From Pseudomonas extremaustralis (GTDB lineage Bacteria > Pseudomonadota > Gammaproteobacteria > Pseudomonadales > Pseudomonadaceae): a DNA stretch of 64,000 nt. Under the pieces are notes generated by a model. That model worked only from the letters and a program-made list of their open reading frames with translations. It was not told the DNA's origin and did not search any database. Below are positions 57,456 through 64,000 of the stretch, piece after piece; the first letter of the stretch is position 1, and each line of letters starts with the position of its first letter. The translations under genes and the position numbers were made by a program. Location: assembly GCF_900102035.1 (NCBI RefSeq), contig NZ_LT629689.1, positions 6,234,501 to 6,298,500 on the forward strand. The letters run 5' to 3'.

Positions 57456-60400
57456 TCAGCGCGGCAACCTGCTTTGCAGGCTCAGCCCGGTGTTGGTGAT
57501 GGCTGAGGAGAGTTTGTCCAGCGTAGGGAAGTGCACTTGGTGCACCAGCGGCCAGGTGGGACGTTCGATGACGAAGCTGCCGTCGGCCAGTTGCGTGATG
57601 GGGGTCATGACGAAGCCTTGGTCGCGGCTGCGGTGGAGTAGGGTGTAGGCGCCTTCGGTTTCGTCGATCAGGTACATGCCCTTGCGAAACAGCAGGCGTC
57701 GATTTTGTAGTTCAGTGCGTTGCACCGGGGGCGCTTCGACCTGGACGCGCAGGTCGGCGTGCAGGGTCTCGGAGGTATCGCTCGCCCCTTCGCCCTGGGT
57801 GACAAGGTCGAAATCGACCGGGGTGCCGGGGTCGATTCGCAGGTCGTTGCCTTGTCCGGGGTAGACCTCCTCGATGCGCAGTCCGATCCCTCCTTCCAAT
57901 TCGCTGAGGCCGGCCACTTCGCGGAATGTGTTGGTGCTGTCGGGTGTCGTCAGGATCAGCCATTTGCCTGCGCTGTTGAGGGTCTGGTCGCTGCGGAAAA
58001 GGCTGTGGGCCAGGTAGTTCCTGGCCATTTGCTCGGTGCGCGCGAGGAGAGGGTCGGGGTATTTGTAGTGGGCGGCGCAGTCCAGGGCCTGGACGCGAAT
58101 GCCATTGCTCCTGGCGGTTTTGATCAGTTGCAGTTCGTTGAATTGCCCGGCAGGGTCGGTGCTCATTGCGCTCAGGCTTTCTTGCAGGTCTTCGGACATT
58201 ATGCCGCTCTGGAAATAGTGATTCAGGTCGTCCTGGGCAAAGTCGTTGAGCAAGCGTTGCATGTACAGGGTTCTGACGCCTTTGCGCGCGAGCAGCGGCA
58301 GGTTTTCCATGATCAGGCGCGTGCTGGTGATGCGGTCCAGGGTTTCGCCGATGACCAGGCCCGGCAGATGTTCTGGCAGGCGTTCGATCAAATCGGCGAA
58401 CGAGGCGGACGGTTCAAGCGCCGGAATACTCGGTCGCTGCGGCAAGCGTGACCAGGACAGGTCGCGGTAGAACGTTCTTGCCGCTTGCAGTAATTGGTCA
58501 TGGGTGCGGCTGAAGTAGTGCGCAAAGCGGTCGACGCTCAGGAAGCGGGCGTCGACATGGGTTTCCAGGATGTCCAGCGCCCATTTCTTGAGCTCTCGGC
58601 GTAGCGAGGGCGGCGTATCGAACGGTGTAATCGCCCGGCCAATGGCGTTCGATGTCGAAGGCCTTGCGGCAGTGCCTGTCGGGCGGGCGTTGGCCGCTTT
58701 GCTCGAGTTGCCGCCTCCACCCTTGAGGCCTCGACTGCCAGGCAGCGGCTCCCATTCCAGTTGTTCGTTCAGGCGAACCGGCCGGCTGCCGGAAAAGCCG
58801 TTGGGGTTGGCCGGATCGACGATGGCCCAGTGGCTCGGACCGTTGAGGTCGTTTTCATAGCGAACGTAGTAGGTCTGGCCATTCATCATGATTGCGTGCT
58901 GAGGCAAGCCGTTCGAGGTTTTCAGGGTATAGACCTGAAAGCCCTTTCCGGGCGTGGTATTGAGAGTTTCACCCTCAAGGATCAGGTTGGCCTCGTAATG
59001 AGCTGGCACGTCGGGTGGCTGCACGGGCTCCAGTGCAATCTTGTCTGGCGTTATCTCAGACGGCTTTGGGACGTTGGCGTAAATGTCGGCGATATTGTCC
59101 GAGGCCTCGGCGACATCCGCCAATACCCCATCGGCTTTCAGCACGCTCAGGTTGAACAGGGTGTCGATGGCGCTGAAGATTGCTCCCTGCACGCCCGCGC
59201 GGCGTTCAGCCGGGGTTTTGCCGTTGATGGCCTGGTCGATATTGAGTCCCAGGCTGGCCGCGTTGGCGCCGATCACCACCAGGGCAACCGGCCCGCCCAC
59301 CACGGCCATCGGGCCGAAGACTTTACTGAACGCGTTCAGGTAGCCGATCCACAATTTCTTGCGCAGATCGCCGTTGCTGTGCAGGCAGAAGTCGGCGTCA
59401 TCCTGCATGCGCGACTGGCTGGACCGGGCCAGCCAGCTGAATGCATCGCCGTCGATGGACTGATCCGCCTGATTGATCAGGTGGTGATCCCACTGGCCCC
59501 AGGTCACGAACAACTGATCGATACAGGCATTGAGCCCCTTGTCCACCCAGTCCGGCGGCAGCGTGCCGGTCAGGGCCTGGGCGGTGCGGTAGATCAATAT
59601 CGGCGTCACCAACATCTGTTTCCAGGTCACGGCGTCGGTATCGTCCTGTTGGATTTGCGCCGAGAGGGGAAAGTGGGTCATGAACCGTGCACGGTTTTGC
59701 GCGTGGTTGGTTTGGCACAAGAGCCAGAAATGCAGGTCGGCCGGTGTGTCGAAGCAGTGGAAGGCTTGGGCGTCGCCGGGCACATAGAGGATTTGCCGAC
59801 CGTCGCGGTCAATGATGCGCAGGATATCGCTGGCGATATGTCCACCGATGTCCAGCGCCGCCAACCTCAGGCCTGAGCCGGCGGGTGCTTTGGCTTGCAG
59901 GTTGGACAAGGTCGGCGGCCAGGTCAGGTCGCTGGCGACGGCTTTGATGACCGTCTGGAACTGCGCGGCGGTCAACTGTTCGGCCTGCCGGGCTTGCAGG
60001 GCGTTGGCGAGGAAATTGACTTTGCACAGTGTGCGAAAGTCGTCCTGATGGGTGCTCCAGAAACTGTGCATGCGCGTGGTATAGCGGTCGCTGAAGTTGA
60101 TGTCCCAGAAGTCGTTGAGCACCGCTCTGGCGGACAGGCGCACCTCGTTGCTCTGATCGAAAAGCCGGGCTTCGGGGCCTACGCTGTAGAAACCGCCGTC
60201 ACCGTCGAGCAGGTCGGCGTTGTCCTGATCGTGCACGCTGAAGCGGTGAATCACCAACTGCGGCAGGGTCATGGATTCCAGCGGTTTATCGTTATGAATC
60301 CAGCCGGTAAACGCGCGGCCATCGCTGGCGCCCGCCTTGAACCGGTGCCAGTACACCTGTTCCGGGTCCAGGTCAGCCAGACCATGTTTGGCGAGAATCT

Positions 60401-60512
60401 CGCGGGCCGTGTCGGCCGCCATCGCCTGCATGTTCGGGCACGTGTCGAGTACAGCGGGCGCCAGGGCTTTGAGCTGGCGTTGGGCGGCGGCGGATGTATC
60501 GGTAAGCGGCAT
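57456..60512 (-). CDS. Large dermonecrotic-toxin-like protein (DUF6543/TIKI-like C-terminus)
   Basis: 1018 residues from ATG 60512, with AGGAG upstream. The N-terminal half (about 30-400) contains blocks such as YWHRFKAGASDGRAFTGWIH seen in Pseudomonas proteins annotated as dermonecrotic toxin domain (DUF6543). A hydrophobic stretch lies at about 395-425 (VFGPMAVVGGPVALVVIG). A low-complexity linker (GLKGGGGNSSKAANARPTG) precedes the C-terminal domain. That domain, from LPGLVIGETLDRIT (about 717) to GIRVQALDCAAHY (about 810), has the layout of the ChaN/PMT C2-like TIKI fold. Usual active-site histidine and glutamate positions look altered (GETLDR, LYMQRL), so activity is uncertain. No signal peptide; export route unknown. 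It may be a contact-delivered or host-directed effector. Confidence 0.65.
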   Translation of the reverse strand: MPLTDTSAAAQRQLKALAPAVLDTCPNMQAMAADTAREILAKHGLADLDPEQVYWHRFKAGASDGRAFTGWIHNDKPLESMTLPQLVIHRFSVHDQDNADLLDGDGGFYSVGPEARLFDQSNEVRLSARAVLNDFWDINFSDRYTTRMHSFWSTHQDDFRTLCKVNFLANALQARQAEQLTAAQFQTVIKAVASDLTWPPTLSNLQAKAPAGSGLRLAALDIGGHIASDILRIIDRDGRQILYVPGDAQAFHCFDTPADLHFWLLCQTNHAQNRARFMTHFPLSAQIQQDDTDAVTWKQMLVTPILIYRTAQALTGTLPPDWVDKGLNACIDQLFVTWGQWDHHLINQADQSIDGDAFSWLARSSQSRMQDDADFCLHSNGDLRKKLWIGYLNAFSKVFGPMAVVGGPVALVVIGANAASLGLNIDQAINGKTPAERRAGVQGAIFSAIDTLFNLSVLKADGVLADVAEASDNIADIYANVPKPSEITPDKIALEPVQPPDVPAHYEANLILEGETLNTTPGKGFQVYTLKTSNGLPQHAIMMNGQTYYVRYENDLNGPSHWAIVDPANPNGFSGSRPVRLNEQLEWEPLPGSRGLKGGGGNSSKAANARPTGTAARPSTSNAIGRAITPFDTPPSLRRELKKWALDILETHVDARFLSVDRFAHYFSRTHDQLLQAARTFYRDLSWSRLPQRPSIPALEPSASFADLIERLPEHLPGLVIGETLDRITSTRLIMENLPLLARKGVRTLYMQRLLNDFAQDDLNHYFQSGIMSEDLQESLSAMSTDPAGQFNELQLIKTARSNGIRVQALDCAAHYKYPDPLLARTEQMARNYLAHSLFRSDQTLNSAGKWLILTTPDSTNTFREVAGLSELEGGIGLRIEEVYPGQGNDLRIDPGTPVDFDLVTQGEGASDTSETLHADLRVQVEAPPVQRTELQNRRLLFRKGMYLIDETEGAYTLLHRSRDQGFVMTPITQLADGSFVIERPTWPLVHQVHFPTLDKLSSAITNTGLSLQSRLPR

Positions 60513-60667
60513 GGGAATCTCCTGGAACTGGGGAGAAAAAAGCATGCCGGGGAGGGGAGGCGGCGTGGCGTTAGATAGTTATCGTCGGACGTGAGCATGA
60601 CCCTGTGGCGGGTGTGATTTCTGGCAGGAACCTTCAGTGGCGCAGGTGAGGCGCGGGCTTGCAGCGT

Positions 60668-62365
<1,698 letters not shown>

Positions 62366-62414
62366 CTAGAATGCACGGCCTCAAAGCACACCCCTTCCCG
62401 AGGCTGTCCCGAAG

Positions 62415-64000
62415 ATGTTGATCCTGCGCGGCGCTCCTGCCCTTTCTGCCTTTCGCCACAGCAAACTCCTTGAGCAACTGAGCCAGAAGGTTCCAGCTGT
62501 TACAGGCTTGTATGCTGAATTTGCTCATTTCGCCGACGTGACCGGCGTCTTGACCGCCGACGAACAGCAAGTGCTGGCACGCCTTCTGAAGTACGGCCCA
62601 AGCGTTCCCGTTCAAGAGCCGACCGGCCGCTTGTTCCTGGTTCTGCCACGGTTCGGCACCATTTCGCCCTGGTCGAGCAAGGCCAGCGATATCGCCCGTA
62701 ACTGCGGCCTGGAAAAAATCCAGCGCCTGGAACGCGGCATCGCCTTCTATGTCGCCGGGCAGTTCAGCGAGGCTGAGGCCGAGCTGATCGCCAGCAGCCT
62801 GCACGACCGCATGACCCAGATCATCGTCGGCCAGCTGGAACAGGCCGCCGGCCTGTTCAGCCACGCCGCGCCCAAGCCGCTCACCGCGATCGATGTGCTC
62901 GGCGGTGGCCGTGCCGCCCTCGAGAAGGCCAACACCGAACTGGGCCTGGCCCTGGCCGAAGACGAGATCGACTACCTGGTCAACGCCTTCATCGGCTTGA
63001 AGCGCAACCCCCACGACATCGAACTGATGATGTTCGCCCAGGCCAACTCCGAGCACTGCCGTCACAAGATCTTCAACGCCAGTTGGGATATCGACGGCGA
63101 AAGCCAGGAAAAAAGCCTGTTCGGCATGATCAAGAACACCTACGTGATGCACAGCGAAGGCGTTCTGTCGGCTTATAAGGACAACGCCTCGGTGATCGTC
63201 GGCAGCGTCGCCGGCCGTTTCTTCCCGGACCCCGAGACCCGCCAGTACGGCGCGGTGCAGGAGCCGGTGCACATCCTGATGAAAGTCGAGACCCACAACC
63301 ACCCGACCGCGATTGCCCCGTTCCCGGGCGCAGCCACCGGTTCGGGCGGCGAGATCCGCGACGAAGGTGCCACCGGCCGTGGCGCCAAGCCCAAGGCGGG
63401 CCTGACCGGTTTCACCGTGTCCAACTTGCAGATCCCCGGCTTCGAACAGCCGTGGGAAGTGCCGTATGGCAAGCCTGAGCGCATCGTCACCGCGCTGGAC
63501 ATCATGATCGAAGGCCCCCTGGGCGGCGCCGCGTTCAACAACGAATTCGGCCGTCCGGCACTGACCGGTTACTTCCGTACGTTCGAGCAATCCATCACCA
63601 CCCCACGCGGCGACGAAGTGCGCGGCTACCACAAGCCGATCATGTTGGCCGGCGGCATGGGCAACATCCGTGAAGAACACGTCAAGAAAGGCGAGATCCT
63701 GGTCGGCTCCAAGCTGATCGTGCTCGGCGGCCCGGCGATGCTGATCGGCCTCGGCGGCGGCGCGGCCTCGTCCATGGCCACCGGCACCAGCTCGGCCGAC
63801 CTCGACTTCGCTTCCGTACAGCGCGAAAACCCAGAGATGGAGCGTCGCTGCCAGGAAGTCATCGACCGTTGCTGGCAGTTGGGTGACAAGAACCCCATCA
63901 GCTTCATCCATGACGTCGGCGCCGGCGGTCTGTCCAACGCCTTCCCGGAACTGGTCAACGACGGTGACCGTGGTGGCCGTTTCGAACTGCGCAACATTCC
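62415..64000 (+). CDS. purL: Phosphoribosylformylglycinamidine synthase (5' part)
   Basis: The frame opens at ATG 62415 ([20 protein letters not shown]) and runs off the window end after about 528 codons; the full enzyme has about 1300. It makes FGAM from FGAR, glutamine and ATP in purine synthesis. The visible part contains the N-terminal domain, the linker, and the first synthase domain with [18 protein letters not shown] and [20 protein letters not shown]. It is divergent from mltF, as in other Pseudomonas. Confidence 0.97.
   Translation, partial: MLILRGAPALSAFRHSKLLEQLSQKVPAVTGLYAEFAHFADVTGVLTADEQQVLARLLKYGPSVPVQEPTGRLFLVLPRFGTISPWSSKASDIARNCGLEKIQRLERGIAFYVAGQFSEAEAELIASSLHDRMTQIIVGQLEQAAGLFSHAAPKPLTAIDVLGGGRAALEKANTELGLALAEDEIDYLVNAFIGLKRNPHDIELMMFAQANSEHCRHKIFNASWDIDGESQEKSLFGMIKNTYVMHSEGVLSAYKDNASVIVGSVAGRFFPDPETRQYGAVQEPVHILMKVETHNHPTAIAPFPGAATGSGGEIRDEGATGRGAKPKAGLTGFTVSNLQIPGFEQPWEVPYGKPERIVTALDIMIEGPLGGAAFNNEFGRPALTGYFRTFEQSITTPRGDEVRGYHKPIMLAGGMGNIREEHVKKGEILVGSKLIVLGGPAMLIGLGGGAASSMATGTSSADLDFASVQRENPEMERRCQEVIDRCWQLGDKNPISFIHDVGAGGLSNAFPELVNDGDRGGRFELRNI

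Overview
The window is about 64 kb of a Pseudomonas chromosome, most likely the P. fluorescens group. This rests on gene order (queA-tgt-yajC-secDF, cysE-iscRSUA-hscBA-fdx-iscX-ndk-rlmN-pilW-rodZ-ispG-hisS-yfgM-bamB-der, xseA-guaBA-mltF-purL), GC-rich coding sequence, a DUF3077-type gene and REP/REPIN palindromes. All identifications come from reading the sequence; no database search was run.

Region 1 (1-6.3 kb) is a transport locus. It holds the 3' part of an RpiR-type regulator, a three-component TRAP transporter, an Asp/Glu/hydantoin racemase family enzyme and an OprD-family porin. Two palindromes before the transporter look like operators. The porin carries a one-base deletion and is frameshifted.

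Region 2 (6.3-7.3 kb) holds a 187-bp MITE sharing its ends with an IS1182-like element found twice further on, and a DUF3077-type gene with a short overlapping upstream ORF.

Region 3 (about 7.34-20.93 kb) is a genomic island in the 3' end of tRNA-Leu(CAA). A 21/22-nt direct repeat bounds it, a truncated integrase lies next to the tRNA, and GGGATACA repeats occur at both ends. It is AT-richer than the rest and carries candidate phage-defence genes: a protein with two HEPN-type R-x4-H motifs, an AIPR-family abortive-infection protein with a PD-(D/E)xK-like N-terminus, and a PutAbiC-like membrane protein. It also holds an orphan acidic protein, two identical inverted IS1182-like copies, an IS3-family element, a second degraded integrase and a 303-bp inverted-repeat element.

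Region 4 (21.1-47.2 kb) is core genome: queuosine tRNA modification, Sec accessory subunits, SuhB, TrmJ, CysE, the complete Isc iron-sulfur operon with a likely IscR site, Ndk, and the rlmN-to-der cluster. An aminotransferase/omega-amidase pair follows.

Region 5 (47.3-64 kb) runs leuA (with a possible 25-codon leader), an M23 peptidase, xseA, a LysR/TauE-SafE divergent pair, a zinc-ribbon protein, guaBA, a large dermonecrotic-toxin-like protein, mltF and the 5' part of purL. Purine genes guaB, guaA and purL are clustered here.
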